Assembly: GCF_026342435.1 (NCBI RefSeq)
Contig: NZ_JAPEMT010000001.1
Location: 1,358,501-1,422,500 of the forward strand
Source of the DNA: Streptomyces sp. NBC_00237
GTDB lineage: Bacteria > Actinomycetota > Actinomycetes > Streptomycetales > Streptomycetaceae
Direction: 5' to 3'
DNA: 64,000 nucleotides
The notes under the pieces are model-generated. The model made no database searches. It worked only from the letters and a program-made list of their open reading frames with translations, and was not told the DNA's origin. Shown here piece by piece: positions 32,346-42,214 of the stretch (its first letter is position 1; every line of letters starts with the position of its first letter). Both the position numbers and the translations under genes were made by a program.

Positions 32346-33815
32346 TCAGGCCCGCCTGACCGTGTTCGCGTGCCGCTCCAGGAACGCCCCGATGACGGGG
32401 GAGCGGCGGTGCGGCAGCAGCGTGCGGATCGTCTGCGCGAGCATCGTGTGCACGCGCGAGGACTGCACCTGTTCCAGCAGGTCGAGCACCTTCTGACCGA
32501 CCGCCGCCGCCTCGTCCGGCACCCCCGACCTGGCCAGGTCGTCGGCCAGTTCCGCGCTGTAGAGCGCCAGGTTGCGGGTGAAGTGCGGGTCCTGGAGGGC
32601 GGCCGCCCGGTGCGCGAACCGGGCGGCCCGCCGCCAGTCGCCCAGCGCCGACCAGCACTGGGCCTCCAGCCACGCCACTTCGGCGTCCCCGAAGAAGCTC
32701 ATCCACTCCGGATCGGCGGCCGACGCCCCGCACTGGAACAGCGACTTCGCCCGTACGAGAGCCTCCGTGCAGCCCGTACGGTCGCCGAGTGCGGCCCAGC
32801 CCGCCGCCTCCCGCAGGGTCAGCAGCGACATCAGCCGCATCGAGCCGAGCCCGCGCGCCGCGCGCAGCCCGGCCTGCGCCGCCCGCAGCGCCTCCCGGGG
32901 CCGCCCCGCGTCCCTGGCCAGGAAGGACGTATTGCAGAACGCGTGCGCCTCCAGCGCCGGATCCTCGGCCACCCGGGCCGTCGCGAGCGCCTCCGCGTAG
33001 TGCGAGCGGGCCTCGTCGAAGCGGCCCGAGTCGTGCGCCAACCAGCCCACCGTGAGCGCCAGTTCACCGGCCCCCGCGTGCAGCCGGTCCGACACCGTGC
33101 GCCGCACCGTGCCCGCGTCCAGCAGCGCGTACGCGGCCTGGAGCGGCTTCGCCGCGTGCCGGTACAGGGCGTCCGCGCCGTGCCGGTCGTCGAGCAGCCG
33201 GATCTGCCGCACCGCCTCCTCGACGGCAGCCGCCTCGCTCACGCCCGGTCGGCCCGAGCCTCTGCCCGGTACGCCCGTACGGGCCCGGGCCTGGTCGAGC
33301 GGCCCGAGGGCCCCCAGCGGGCCGAAGGCGGAAGCGGTCGCCGCCGTGGCGGACCCGCTCGCAATGAACGCGCGACGCAGCACGTCGCTCTCCTCGTCGG
33401 TATGGGACAGGTGGGGTGTGCGCGCACCGGGCACCCGGGGGGCCCGCTCCGCCGGGGCCGACGCGGGCGTACCGGAGTGCGAGGGGGGCGGGTTCACACC
33501 CCCGCGCGCTCCTCGTCCGCGTACCGCCTCCCGGGCCGTGAATCCCAGGTCCGACAGCGTCAGACCGGGGAACATGTGCAGGAACACCCGCTCGTACGCA
33601 TAGTTGGGACAGCGGATCTCGCCCGCCTCCACCCGCCCGATGTACCGGGCGTCGCACGCCACCTGCTCGCCGATCTCGCGGGCCGCACGCCGTACCGAGG
33701 CGGCGAACTCGCCCGGCGAACGGTGCCCCCGCAGGGCCCGGAAGGCCAGGTTGGGTTCGGCCCGCCGGGGGTGCGCAGGCGGGGGCGGCCGATGATTCGC
33801 TGATGACGACGCCAT
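32346..33815 (-). CDS. HTH regulator with TPR-like domain
   Basis: This 489-aa protein resembles Streptomyces regulators with an N-terminal helix-turn-helix and C-terminal tetratricopeptide-like helices. Residues about 40-105 form the DNA-binding part (FAASVRRAAREIGEQVACDARYIGRVEAGEIRCPNY). A Pro/Ala-rich linker and an Ala-rich hydrophobic stretch (about 150-175) follow. Helical repeats run to the C-terminus, for example DEARSHYAEALATARVAEDP. The ligand is unknown. ATG 33815 follows GAGAGGG. It is divergent from the 187-aa gene at 34104 across a 288-bp region that may hold its operator. A gene of related design lies in the prophage cargo at 46557. Confidence 0.82.
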   Translation of the reverse strand: MASSSANHRPPPPAHPRRAEPNLAFRALRGHRSPGEFAASVRRAAREIGEQVACDARYIGRVEAGEIRCPNYAYERVFLHMFPGLTLSDLGFTAREAVRGRGARGGVNPPPSHSGTPASAPAERAPRVPGARTPHLSHTDEESDVLRRAFIASGSATAATASAFGPLGALGPLDQARARTGVPGRGSGRPGVSEAAAVEEAVRQIRLLDDRHGADALYRHAAKPLQAAYALLDAGTVRRTVSDRLHAGAGELALTVGWLAHDSGRFDEARSHYAEALATARVAEDPALEAHAFCNTSFLARDAGRPREALRAAQAGLRAARGLGSMRLMSLLTLREAAGWAALGDRTGCTEALVRAKSLFQCGASAADPEWMSFFGDAEVAWLEAQCWSALGDWRRAARFAHRAAALQDPHFTRNLALYSAELADDLARSGVPDEAAAVGQKVLDLLEQVQSSRVHTMLAQTIRTLLPHRRSPVIGAFLERHANTVRRA

Positions 33816-34103
33816 GGCCGGTGCCCTCTCTGGCGGATGGTGCGGTGGTGCTCCGTGGTGCTCCGTGCCGCTCTCCGGGGTGGATGTGCGCACCCCCGGG
33901 CGGGGCATGAACGTACCGGGTGTGACGGTGCCGACACGCGGGGTTTGCCTACAAACCGGATATCTCATCCACGATCTGCCATGAACTGCCATTCTTTGCG
34001 GCGGCGCGTTGCCGTAGCCGTTGACGCCGTCGCCGCGTTGACAGGGAACGGAGGGGGTGCGGCTCCCTCTCGAACGAGGAGGGTTCCCTTGTTGGAGGCC
34101 GGC

Positions 34104-34667
34104 ATGGAGACCGCTGTTCCGGAGACCGCAGTGGCTGGGGACGTGGTCGGCTCCCCTTCCGCTCTTCCCGCTTCCGCTGCCGCAGGGCGTACGGCCGCCT
34201 CGCACGCGACCGCCCAGCACTGGCCCAGCCCGGAATCCAGCGAGGCCCCCGAGGCCGCGCCCCTGGACCTGGTCACCGTTCCCGCCCGGCAGGGGCTGGA
34301 GGCGGTCGACATCCTGCGCCGGGCCTCCGCCTCCGGGGCCGGGCTCTGCGGTGCGGTCGGCTCCGCCCCGGCCGCCGTCGGTCCCGTCCTGCACGACGGA
34401 CGGTGCGACACCGTCGGCTTCCTGGTGCCCCCGGGCACGGCGGACGGGTGGGACATGCCGGGCAGCGCGTGTACGCAGACGCTCGGGCGCGGGGTCTCCT
34501 TCGGTATCCCGGCGCCGACGACGCCCACGGCCCCGGAGCCGCCGGTCACGGGGACGGGATGGCTGCTGCCGCCCACGGAGACGGTGCCGGTCACCGACCC
34601 GGCGGCGCTGCGGAGGGCTCTGGGCGAGGCCGCTCGGCTCATCGAGGCCGCCGACCGCTGCCGCTGA
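34104..34667 (+). CDS. Conserved hypothetical protein
   Basis: This is a 187-aa protein with no signal peptide or membrane segment. An Ala-rich N-terminal 60 residues precede a compact domain containing VPARQGLEAVDILRR, VLHDGRCDTVGFLVPPGTADGW and GTGWLLPPTETVPVTDP. The last part resembles the short proteins that accompany TPR-type regulators in Streptomyces, which are of unknown function. ATG 34104 has GGAGG upstream. It is divergent from the regulator at 33815 and may be its target. Confidence 0.7.
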   Translation: METAVPETAVAGDVVGSPSALPASAAAGRTAASHATAQHWPSPESSEAPEAAPLDLVTVPARQGLEAVDILRRASASGAGLCGAVGSAPAAVGPVLHDGRCDTVGFLVPPGTADGWDMPGSACTQTLGRGVSFGIPAPTTPTAPEPPVTGTGWLLPPTETVPVTDPAALRRALGEAARLIEAADRCR

Positions 34668-34760
34668 TCCCTGCGGGGCTCTGAGCGGTGTCCGTTTGCC
34701 CGCGCGGGTGCGGGTGATCTGCTCGGGCGTGCGGGTGCGGTTGTGGTTGGCGGCTTGTAC

Positions 34761-34809
34761 GTGCGGGAGCGTCGTGGCTGGTCGCGCAGTTCCCCGCGCC
34801 CCTGGAGGC
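34761..34809. repeat. Partial copy of the composite intergenic element
   Basis: GTGCGGGAGCG, GGCTGGTCGCGCAGTTCC and CCGCGCCCCT follow one another as at 4408-4450, with a few changes. A degenerate copy of the GGGCCCACCC hairpin follows at about 34836-34854. The rest of 34668-34918 shows no gene. Confidence 0.75.
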
Positions 34810-34918
34810 ATGCTTCGCAGCCTCCCCCCCTAGATCCGGGCCCACCCTGGAGAGCCCCCGCCGCCCCCCGCCAAGGGGTCAGCACGACATCACGCCCCCC
34901 GCCCCCGATACTGGCCAC

Positions 34919-35788
34919 GTGGCCAAGAAGAACCCCCCGAAGTCCCGCGAACGCACCCCCGAAGCCCTCGTCGAGAAGGTCGACGGCGGACTCGCCGAGC
35001 TCATACCCGACCGCAACCGCCCCCACAGTTGGACCCTCCTCCTCGACGGCGCCCCCCAGTCCCACGTCGACCTCGACGACCCGACCCACCTCGACTTCGC
35101 CTACCAGCGCCGCCTCGGCCACATCGTCGACCTGGTCGCTCCCGCCAAGCAGCCCCTCCAGGTCCTCCACCTCGGCGGTGGCGCGTTCACGATGGCGCGG
35201 TACGTCGCCGCCACCCGCCCCCGCTCCACCCAGCAGGTGGTCGAGATCGACGCCCCGCTCGCCCAACTGGTGCGCAGGCAACTCCCCCTGGACCCGGGCG
35301 CCCGCATCCGCGTCCGCAGCGCCGACGCCCGCGAGGGGCTGGCCAAGTTCCCGGACGCCTGGGCCGACGTGGTCATCGCCGACGTGTTCAGCGGAGCCCG
35401 CACCCCCGCGCACCTCACCAGCACCGAGTTCCTCACCGACGTACGGCGGGTACTGAAGCCCGCCGGGCACTACGCGGCCAACCTCGCCGACGGTCCGCCC
35501 CTGGCGCACCTGCGCGGCCAGATCGCCACCGCCGCCGTGGTCTTCCCCGAGCTGGCGCTCGCCGCCGACCCCGCCGTGCTGCGCGGCAAGCGCTTCGGGA
35601 ACGCCGTACTGCTGGCCTCCGGGCTGGCCCTCCCCGTCGCCGAGTGGACCCGGCGGGTCGCCACCGACCCGCATCCGGGTCGGGTCGAACACGGACGGGA
35701 CCTCGTCGACTTCACCGGCGGCGCCGCCCCGGTCGTGGACGCGAGCGCACGGCCGTCCCCGGTGCCCCCGTCCTCCGTTTTCAAGTAG
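34919..35788 (+). CDS. Spermidine synthase-like methyltransferase-fold protein
   Basis: This 289-aa protein has the polyamine-synthase core: the N-terminal strand-rich part ending in LDFAYQRRLGHIVDL, the nucleotide-binding loop VLHLGGGAFTMARYV, the acidic VVEIDAPLAQL and the active-site region DVVIADVFSGARTP. The usual DxxD of true spermidine synthases is not clear, so it may act on another substrate, as many actinomycete homologues of unknown role may. GTG 34919 starts the protein. Its C-terminal 40 residues are Ala/Pro-rich and probably disordered. It is monocistronic. Confidence 0.8.
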   Translation: MAKKNPPKSRERTPEALVEKVDGGLAELIPDRNRPHSWTLLLDGAPQSHVDLDDPTHLDFAYQRRLGHIVDLVAPAKQPLQVLHLGGGAFTMARYVAATRPRSTQQVVEIDAPLAQLVRRQLPLDPGARIRVRSADAREGLAKFPDAWADVVIADVFSGARTPAHLTSTEFLTDVRRVLKPAGHYAANLADGPPLAHLRGQIATAAVVFPELALAADPAVLRGKRFGNAVLLASGLALPVAEWTRRVATDPHPGRVEHGRDLVDFTGGAAPVVDASARPSPVPPSSVFK

Positions 35789-35942
35789 ACGGGTACACGG
35801 GTGCGCGGGCAGGTAGACAGACAGGCAGACGGGCCGAGTGACGCAGCGCGTGCCGTGTGGCGGACGTCAAGCTTCCGGCGGTGCGCGCCACCCTCGTACG
35901 GCTGGCGCTTCCCGGGGGATTCCCGCGCCGACCGGGGGAGTA

Positions 35943-36482
35943 CTACGTCGGGTACTTCGTGACCTCGACCCTCGGTGGATGGTCGTGCCACGTGCAGAAC
36001 ACCGTCAGCCTCTCCGCCCCCGCCGTGAACTCCACCCGGATCCAGGACGGGTCCTTCCACACCTGCACCGCCCACCCCGAGTTGGGCTGCGCCGACACCA
36101 GCTTCGCCGCGTCGGCGCCCAGCGAGAACACCACCCGCCCCGCGTCCGTGTTCACCGGCTTCAGCTTGCCGGAAGGGGCCGGGGGTGCGACGGGAGTGTC
36201 GTTCCGCCGGTTCGGGGCGTCGGACGGGCTGCGGCGCTCCGGAGGCTTCGTCGGGGGCCGCGTGGTGGCGGGCGGCTGTGAGGGGCGGCGGGTGGACGAG
36301 GACTGCGGGGTCGCCACCTCGGCGAGGCTGCCCCGCTCGGGGGCGGTGCTCGGGATCGGCAGGGCGCGCGGCGGATCGTACGCCGTGCCGGACATCACCG
36401 TGTGCACACCCCACCACGACAGGGTGACCGCGGCGCCGGTGGCCAGCAGCCACGCCCCGGTGTGGAGGAGTCCTCGTCGCAT
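35943..36482 (-). CDS. Membrane-anchored secreted protein, unknown
   Basis: This is a 179-aa protein. An N-terminal hydrophobic helix (about 5-30) acts as signal or anchor. A Pro/Thr/Ser-rich stalk (about 45-100) leads to a small C-terminal domain of about 75 residues (GRVVFSLGADAAKLVSAQPN, GWAVQVWKDPSWIRVEF, FCTWHDHPPRVEV). I do not recognise it. ATG 36482 follows GCAGGATG. It is divergent from the response-regulator gene, so it could be a target of that two-component system (inference). Confidence 0.72.
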   Translation of the reverse strand: MRRGLLHTGAWLLATGAAVTLSWWGVHTVMSGTAYDPPRALPIPSTAPERGSLAEVATPQSSSTRRPSQPPATTRPPTKPPERRSPSDAPNRRNDTPVAPPAPSGKLKPVNTDAGRVVFSLGADAAKLVSAQPNSGWAVQVWKDPSWIRVEFTAGAERLTVFCTWHDHPPRVEVTKYPT

Positions 36483-36641
36483 CCGGGACATCCTGCACCA
36501 CGCGCCACCCGGCCGCGTCGGGGGGTCGCGCGAGCGGTCGGCGGCCAGGAGCCCCGGCGGGGTCGCGGAGCGGGTCACGGGGTGGTGGCGGGAGTTGTCC
36601 CCGGGGCGTCCGGCGGACTCGAATGGCGTACGGTGCGGCCC

Positions 36642-37331
36642 ATGGCAAGTGTGCTCGTGGTCGAGGACGACCAGTTCGTGCGCTCCGCCCTCATCCGGCA
36701 TCTGACCGAGGCGTCCCACACCGTGCGGAGCGTCGGAACGGCCCTGGAGGCGTTGCGCGAGGTCGCTCATTTCCGTTTCGACGTGGTCGTACTGGACCTC
36801 GGACTGCCCGACCTGGACGGGGCCGAAGCGCTCAAGATGCTGCGCTCGATCACCGACGTACCGGTGATCATCGCGACCGCGCGGGACGACGAGGCGGAGA
36901 TCGTACGGCTGTTGAACGACGGCGCGGACGACTACCTGACGAAACCTTTCTCGGTCGAGCACCTCTCCGCGCGGATGGCGGCGGTACTGCGCCGGGCGCG
37001 CTCGTCGGCGGGGGCCGAGCCGCCGCCCAGCGTGATCCGGGTGGGCGGTCTCGCCATCGACCCGCTGCGGCGGCAGGCCCAGCTGGACGGGGCCCGACTC
37101 GACCTGACCCGGCGGGAGTTCGACCTGCTCACCTTCCTCGCGGGCCGCCCCGGAGTCGTCGTACCGCGCAAGGAACTCCTCGCAGAGGTCTGGCAGCAGA
37201 GCTACGGCGACGACCAGACTATTGACGTGCATCTGTCGTGGCTGCGTCGCAAACTCGGTGAAACCGCCGCCAACCCCCGCTATCTGCACACCCTTCGGGG
37301 TGTGGGCGTCAAACTGGAGCCCCCCGCGTGA
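36642..37331 (+). CDS. OmpR/PhoB-family response regulator
   Basis: This 229-aa transcription factor is switched by phosphorylation. In the receiver domain (1-120), the phospho-acceptor is Asp52 in VVLDLGLPD, the acidic pocket is VVEDDQ, and LTKPF holds the conserved Lys. The winged-helix DNA-binding domain (about 130-225) has LTRREFDLLTFLA and TIDVHLSWLRRKLGE. The gene overlaps the histidine kinase gene by 4 bp (GTGA), so the pair is made together. Its targets are unknown. Confidence 0.95.
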   Translation: MASVLVVEDDQFVRSALIRHLTEASHTVRSVGTALEALREVAHFRFDVVVLDLGLPDLDGAEALKMLRSITDVPVIIATARDDEAEIVRLLNDGADDYLTKPFSVEHLSARMAAVLRRARSSAGAEPPPSVIRVGGLAIDPLRRQAQLDGARLDLTRREFDLLTFLAGRPGVVVPRKELLAEVWQQSYGDDQTIDVHLSWLRRKLGETAANPRYLHTLRGVGVKLEPPA

Positions 37332-38752
37332 GGTGGGCCCTGGTCAAGGTCTGTCTCGCCGTCACGGCGATGGTCGTGGTCGCCTTCGCGGTGCCGTTGG
37401 GGCTGGTGATACGGGAGATGGCGGGCGACCGTGCCTTCTCGGGCGCCGAGCGCCAGGCCGCCTCCATCGGCCCGACCCTCTCCATCACCACCGACCGCGA
37501 GCAGCTCGAACGCGCGATGTCCATCACCGAGCCCGGCAGCAAGGGCTGGATGGCCATCCACCTTCCCGCCGTACGGGAGGCGGGCAAGGCCGTCCACCCG
37601 GCCCAGAGGATCGGTGCCAGCCGCTCCGCCGCCGAGGACGTCGCCGCCACCCAGCGCATCGGCCGGGCCTACACGGCGAAGGCCCCCGGCGGGTCCGTCC
37701 TCCTCCAGCCGACGGCCCTCGCGAGCGGCAGCATCGCCATCGTCGAGGTCTTCGTCCCCGAGTCGGACGTCAGCAACGGCGTCGCGACGGCCTGGCTCGT
37801 CCTGGCGGGCGTCGGCCTCGCCCTGATCGTCGGCTCGGTCGCGGTCGCCGACCGGCTCGGCGTACGGATGGTCCAGCCCGCCCAGCGACTCGCGGGCGCG
37901 GCCCAGGACCTGGGCGAGGGCAAACTCGGCGCGCGCGTCCCGGAGGAGGGGCCGACGGAACTCAAGTCGGCCGCCGTCGCCTTCAACTCCATGGCCGACC
38001 AGGTCGTCCAACTCCTCGAAAACGAGCGGGAGTTGGCCGCTGACCTGTCCCATCGTCTGCGCACCCCTCTCACCGTTCTCCGTCTCAACGCGGCCTCGCT
38101 CGGGGACGGCCCGGCGGCCGACCAGACCCGGGCCGCCGTCGAGCAACTGGAGCGCGAGGTCGACACGATCATCCGTACCGCCCGCGAACACCGCCCGAGG
38201 ACCCTGCCCGTGGGGGCCGGGGCGGTCGCGGGCTGCGACGCCGGTGAGGTCATCCGGGAACGGATGGAGTTCTGGTCGGCGCTCGCGGAGGACGAGGGCC
38301 GGGAGGTGCGGCTGGCGGGCGTGGACCGTCCGGTACGCATCCCGGTCGCGCGCCCGGAACTCGCGGCGGCCCTGGACGCGCTCCTCGGCAACGTCTTCCG
38401 GCACACCCCCGAGGGCACGCCCTTCTCCCTGGACGTCCACAACGGCGACGACGCGGTCATCGTGCTCGTCTCGGACGCGGGGCCGGGGATAGCGGACCCG
38501 GAGGCGGCGCTCGCCCGAGGCAACAAGGGGGACCGGGCGGGGTCCACGGGCCTCGGCCTCGACATCGTCCGCCGGGTCGCGGAATCCACGGGGGGCGACG
38601 TCCGGATAGGCCGCTCCGTCCTCGGCGGCACCGAAATCCGCATCTGGCTCGCCCTGAACGGCGGCCGCACCTCCCGCACCTCCCGCCGCACCCACCGCGT
38701 GGTCCGCCGCCCCTCCCGCCTCCGCCGCTCCACCCCCCACCCCTTCCCCTGA
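37328..38752 (+). CDS. Two-component sensor histidine kinase
   Basis: This is a 474-aa membrane kinase. TM1 spans about 8-28, an extracytoplasmic sensor of about 120 residues follows, and TM2 lies at about 153-175. A HAMP domain leads to the HisKA box ADLSHRLRTPLTV (His242). The ATPase domain has an N-box LLGNVFRHTPEG, G1 SDAGPGIA and G2 GSTGLGLDIVRR. The C-terminal 30 residues are Arg/Ser-rich and basic. It signals to the regulator encoded just upstream, whose stop codon overlaps the GTG start. The stimulus is unknown; a wall or envelope signal is common for this architecture. Confidence 0.95.
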   Translation: MRWALVKVCLAVTAMVVVAFAVPLGLVIREMAGDRAFSGAERQAASIGPTLSITTDREQLERAMSITEPGSKGWMAIHLPAVREAGKAVHPAQRIGASRSAAEDVAATQRIGRAYTAKAPGGSVLLQPTALASGSIAIVEVFVPESDVSNGVATAWLVLAGVGLALIVGSVAVADRLGVRMVQPAQRLAGAAQDLGEGKLGARVPEEGPTELKSAAVAFNSMADQVVQLLENERELAADLSHRLRTPLTVLRLNAASLGDGPAADQTRAAVEQLEREVDTIIRTAREHRPRTLPVGAGAVAGCDAGEVIRERMEFWSALAEDEGREVRLAGVDRPVRIPVARPELAAALDALLGNVFRHTPEGTPFSLDVHNGDDAVIVLVSDAGPGIADPEAALARGNKGDRAGSTGLGLDIVRRVAESTGGDVRIGRSVLGGTEIRIWLALNGGRTSRTSRRTHRVVRRPSRLRRSTPHPFP

Positions 38753-38782
38753 CCCCCCGGGGCGGTGGGCCCGCCCCCGGCT

Positions 38783-40207
38783 TCAGGCCCGATCCTCCGG
38801 CGCGAGCGGCGGCAGCACCCCCTCCCTCGCCACCTTCCCGTACCACCGCGCACTCGCCTTCGGCGTCCGCCGCTGCGTCGTGAAGTCCACGTGCACCGCC
38901 CCGAACCGCTTCCCGTACCCGTACGCCCACTCGAAGTTGTCCATCAACGACCACAGGAAGTAGCCGCGCACGTCCGCGCCGACCTCCAACGCCCGGCGCA
39001 CCGCGTCCAGATGGGCGTGCAGGTACGCGATGCGGTCCTGGTCGTCGACCGTGCCGTCGGCGCCCGGCTTGTCGTCGTAGGCGGCCCCGTTCTCGGTGAC
39101 GTACAGGGGGACGCCCCGCGCCTCCCGCCCGTACTGGACGAGGAGTTCGTAGAGCCCGGACGGGTCGACCGACCAGCCCATCTCCGTCCGCTCGCCCGGC
39201 GGCTGGTGGAAGGCGACACGGTCCGCACCCGGCCAGGGGGAGTGGTCGCTGGAGCCGTGGCCGTCCGTGCGCGGCACGTCGTCGCCGACGGGGTGGGAGA
39301 CCACCGCCGGGGTGTAGTAGTTGATGCCGAGCCAGTCGAGCCGCTGCTGTGCGAGCTTCTCGTCGCCGCGGCCGACGAACGACCAGTCGGTGAGGGAGGC
39401 GGTGTCGGCGACGAGGTCCTGCGGGTACGCGCCGTGCAGGAGCGGGCCCGTGAAGACCCGGTTGGCGAGCGCGTCGATGCGGCGGGCCGCGTCCACGTCC
39501 GCCTCGGACGAAGGATCCAGGGGCCGTACGACACTCGGGTTGAGGCTGATCCCGATCTTCGCCCGCGCCGGGAGCCGGGCGCGCAGCGCCTGCGTGCCGA
39601 GGCCGTGCGCGAGGTTGAGGTGGTGGGCGGCCCGCAGGGCGGCGACGGGGTCGGTGCGGCCGGGGGCGTGCACCCCCGATCCGTAGCCCAGGAAGGCGCT
39701 GCACCAGGGCTCGTTGAGGGTGGTCCACAGCTCGACCCGGTCGTCGAGGGCCCCGGCCACCAGGTCCGCGTACTCCGCGAACCGGTACGCCGTGTCCCGC
39801 TCAGGCCAGCCGCCCGCGTCCTCCAGCTCCTGCGGGAGGTCCCAGTGGTAGAGCGTGACGGCCGGGGTGATGCCGTGGTCGAGGAGGTCGTCGACGAGGG
39901 AGCGGTAGAAGTCCAGGCCGCGCTGGACGGCGGGCCCCCGCCCCGTCGGCTGGACGCGCGGCCAGGAGACCGAGAAGCGGTACGCGGTCAGGCCCAGCTC
40001 CGCCATCAGCGCCACGTCCTCGGCGCGCCGGTGGTAGTGGTCGCAGGCCACGTCCCCGGTGTCGCCGTTCTCGGTGCGGCCGGGGGTGTGGGAGAAGCGG
40101 TCCCAGATGGAGGGGGTCCTGCCGTCCTCCGCCACGGCCCCCTCGACCTGGTAGGCGGCGGTCGCGGAGCCCCACAGGAAGCCGGGCGGAAAGCTGCCAG
40201 AAGACAT
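38783..40207 (-). CDS. GH1 beta-glucosidase (BglC-like)
   Basis: This is a 474-aa cytoplasmic enzyme that splits imported cellobiose and cello-oligosaccharides to glucose. It has the GH1 N-terminal signature [14 protein letters not shown], the acid/base Glu166 in TLNEPW and the nucleophile Glu in YVTENGAAY. No signal peptide is present, fitting an intracellular role after ABC uptake. It is the last gene of the cebEFG-bglC series on this strand, 54 bp after cebG. Control by CebR is expected through the operator in front of cebE. Confidence 0.95.
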   Translation of the reverse strand: MSSGSFPPGFLWGSATAAYQVEGAVAEDGRTPSIWDRFSHTPGRTENGDTGDVACDHYHRRAEDVALMAELGLTAYRFSVSWPRVQPTGRGPAVQRGLDFYRSLVDDLLDHGITPAVTLYHWDLPQELEDAGGWPERDTAYRFAEYADLVAGALDDRVELWTTLNEPWCSAFLGYGSGVHAPGRTDPVAALRAAHHLNLAHGLGTQALRARLPARAKIGISLNPSVVRPLDPSSEADVDAARRIDALANRVFTGPLLHGAYPQDLVADTASLTDWSFVGRGDEKLAQQRLDWLGINYYTPAVVSHPVGDDVPRTDGHGSSDHSPWPGADRVAFHQPPGERTEMGWSVDPSGLYELLVQYGREARGVPLYVTENGAAYDDKPGADGTVDDQDRIAYLHAHLDAVRRALEVGADVRGYFLWSLMDNFEWAYGYGKRFGAVHVDFTTQRRTPKASARWYGKVAREGVLPPLAPEDRA

Positions 40208-40261
40208 GATTCAACTCCGATGAGAGAGATGAGAGGGAAGGGGGTTGGCGGGTACGGGAGC

Positions 40262-41176
40262 TCAGCCCTTGACCGCGCCCTGCATGATGCCGCCGACGAT
40301 CTGCTTGCCGAAGAGCACGAACGCGATCAGCAGCGGCAGCGTGCCGAGGAGGGCGCCCGCCATGATCACCGACTGGTCGGGGATGAAGCCCCGGCCGAGA
40401 CCGGTCAGCGCCACCTGCACGGTCGGGCTGCCGTTCTGGGTGAGCGCGATGATCGGCCAGAAGAAGTCGTTCCAGGCCATCACGAAGGTGAGCATCCCGA
40501 GCACGGCCATCGCCGGCCGCGCCGCCGGGAAGACGATGTGCCACATCACCCGGATGCTGCTCGCCCCGTCCACCCGGGCCGCCTCGATCAGCTCGGTCGG
40601 CAGGGCCTCCGTCAGGTACTGCCGCATGAAGAACACCCCGAAGGCGCTCACCAGCGTCGGCAGGATCACGGACTGGAGCTGGTCGGTCCACTCCAGCTTC
40701 GCGATCATCATGTACAGCGGTACGACACTGAGCTGCGGCGGCACCATCATCGTGCCGATCACCAGCAGCAACAGCATGTTCTTGAAGCGGAACCGCAGCT
40801 TGGCGAAGGCGAACCCGGCGAAGGTCGAGAAGAGCACCGTGCCCAGGGCGACCGAGCCCGCCACCACCGTGGTGTTGAGCAGCGCCGTGCCCATGTTGGC
40901 GTCGGTCCAGGCGATGCCGAGGTTCTTGAACAGGTTCCCGCCGAACCAGAACGGCGGCGGGGTCTGCGCGAGCCGGGTGTTGTTGCGGGACGCGGCGATC
41001 GCCGTCCACACCAGGGGGAAGAGCGAGCCGACCGTGAAGACGATCAGGATCGCGTACGTCAGCTTCCCCGCGTACCGCTGCCGCCCGGCCTGGTGCACCC
41101 CGCGCGCCTCGCGGGCCCGCCCCGGTTTCCGGCCCCCGGGCTTCCGTACCTCTTCTCGTACGGCCGTCGTGCTCAT
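40262..41176 (-). CDS. Cellobiose ABC importer permease CebG
   Basis: This 304-aa membrane subunit of the sugar importer has six predicted helices. The MalG-type coupling motif EAARVDGASSIRVMWHIVFP contacts the shared ATPase (MsiK type, not encoded here). The N-terminal 35 residues are basic and cytoplasmic. ATG 41176 overlaps the cebF stop by 4 bp, so translation is coupled. No ATPase gene is present, as expected for Streptomyces sugar importers that share one multi-purpose ATPase. Confidence 0.92.
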   Translation of the reverse strand: MSTTAVREEVRKPGGRKPGRAREARGVHQAGRQRYAGKLTYAILIVFTVGSLFPLVWTAIAASRNNTRLAQTPPPFWFGGNLFKNLGIAWTDANMGTALLNTTVVAGSVALGTVLFSTFAGFAFAKLRFRFKNMLLLLVIGTMMVPPQLSVVPLYMMIAKLEWTDQLQSVILPTLVSAFGVFFMRQYLTEALPTELIEAARVDGASSIRVMWHIVFPAARPAMAVLGMLTFVMAWNDFFWPIIALTQNGSPTVQVALTGLGRGFIPDQSVIMAGALLGTLPLLIAFVLFGKQIVGGIMQGAVKG

Positions 41177-42204
41177 GACCGGGACCCCTTCTCGCTCTTG
41201 GTCAGGCGTCGCGAGATCAGCCAGTTGACCACCCCGATCAGCACCAGGATCAGGAACATCGTCCAGGCGATGGCCGACGCCCGCCCCAGGTGCAGGTTCA
41301 CCCACCCCTGCTCGTACAGGTAGAGACCCAGCGTCTGGAACTGGTGCTCCGAGCCGCCGGTGGCGCCCGCGCTGCCGCTGAACAGCAGCGGTTCGCCGAA
41401 CAGCTGCGTCGCGCCGATCGTCGAGACGACCACCGTGAACAGGATGGTCGGCCGCAGCGAGGGGATCGTCACGTGCCGGAACTGCTGCCAGCGCGAGGCC
41501 CCGTCCAGCTCCGCCGACTCGTACAGGTCGGGGGAGATGGCCTGCATGGCGGCCAGGTAGATCAGCGCGTTGTACCCCGTCCAGCGCCAGATGACGATGG
41601 TGGAGACGGCCAGCTGCGAGGTCCAGTCGCCGTTCTGCCAGTCGACGGGATCGATGCCGATCATCCCGATCGCCCAGTTGATCATCCCGTAGTCGCGTCC
41701 GAAGAGGAGCACGAAGACCAGGGTGGCCGCCGCGACGGACGTGGCGTACGGGGTCAGGACCGCGACCCGGAAGAACGACGAGCCGCGCAGCTTGAAGTGC
41801 AGCAGATGGGCGATGCCCAGGGCGATCACCAACTGCGGAACGGTGGACAGGACGCCGATGGTGACGGTGTTGCGAGCTGCGTTCCAGAAGAACTCGTCGC
41901 TCATCAGCCGGCTGAAGTTCCTGAGGCCCACCCAGTTCATGTCGGTCGGCGCGGTCAGCTCCACCTGGTGGAGCGACGCCCAGCCGGTGTACAGGAGCGG
42001 GAAGAGACCGAAGGCGACGAAGAAGACGAAGAACGGCGCCACATAGGCGTACGGACTGAACTTCATGTCCCAGCGGTAGCGGCGGCTGCGCCACGCGCTG
42101 TGCGTACGGGCCTTGTTGCCCCGCCCGGCGGCCCCGCCGTCCTCCCCCTCGGCGGAGGGGGAGGACGGGGCCTGGACGGACTTGACGCTCGGGCTGCTCA
42201 TCAC
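41173..42204 (-). CDS. Cellobiose ABC importer permease CebF
   Basis: This 343-aa membrane protein is of the MalF type. A charged N-terminus of about 50 residues precedes six helices, starting with YAYVAPFFVFFVAFGLFPLLY. The coupling loop is ESAELDGASRWQQFRHVTIP. The gene begins with GTG ATG in tandem (42204 or 42201), 10 bp after the cebE stop. It should pair with CebG to form the channel for cellobiose and cellotriose. Confidence 0.92.
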   Translation of the reverse strand: MMSSPSVKSVQAPSSPSAEGEDGGAAGRGNKARTHSAWRSRRYRWDMKFSPYAYVAPFFVFFVAFGLFPLLYTGWASLHQVELTAPTDMNWVGLRNFSRLMSDEFFWNAARNTVTIGVLSTVPQLVIALGIAHLLHFKLRGSSFFRVAVLTPYATSVAAATLVFVLLFGRDYGMINWAIGMIGIDPVDWQNGDWTSQLAVSTIVIWRWTGYNALIYLAAMQAISPDLYESAELDGASRWQQFRHVTIPSLRPTILFTVVVSTIGATQLFGEPLLFSGSAGATGGSEHQFQTLGLYLYEQGWVNLHLGRASAIAWTMFLILVLIGVVNWLISRRLTKSEKGSRS

Positions 42205-42214
42205 AGGTGTCCGC

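Noticed and set aside
31525..32733. N-terminal extension of the nuclease to 792 residues
   Set aside because: The extension runs antisense through the histidine phosphatase gene. GTG 31524 gives a complete nuclease.
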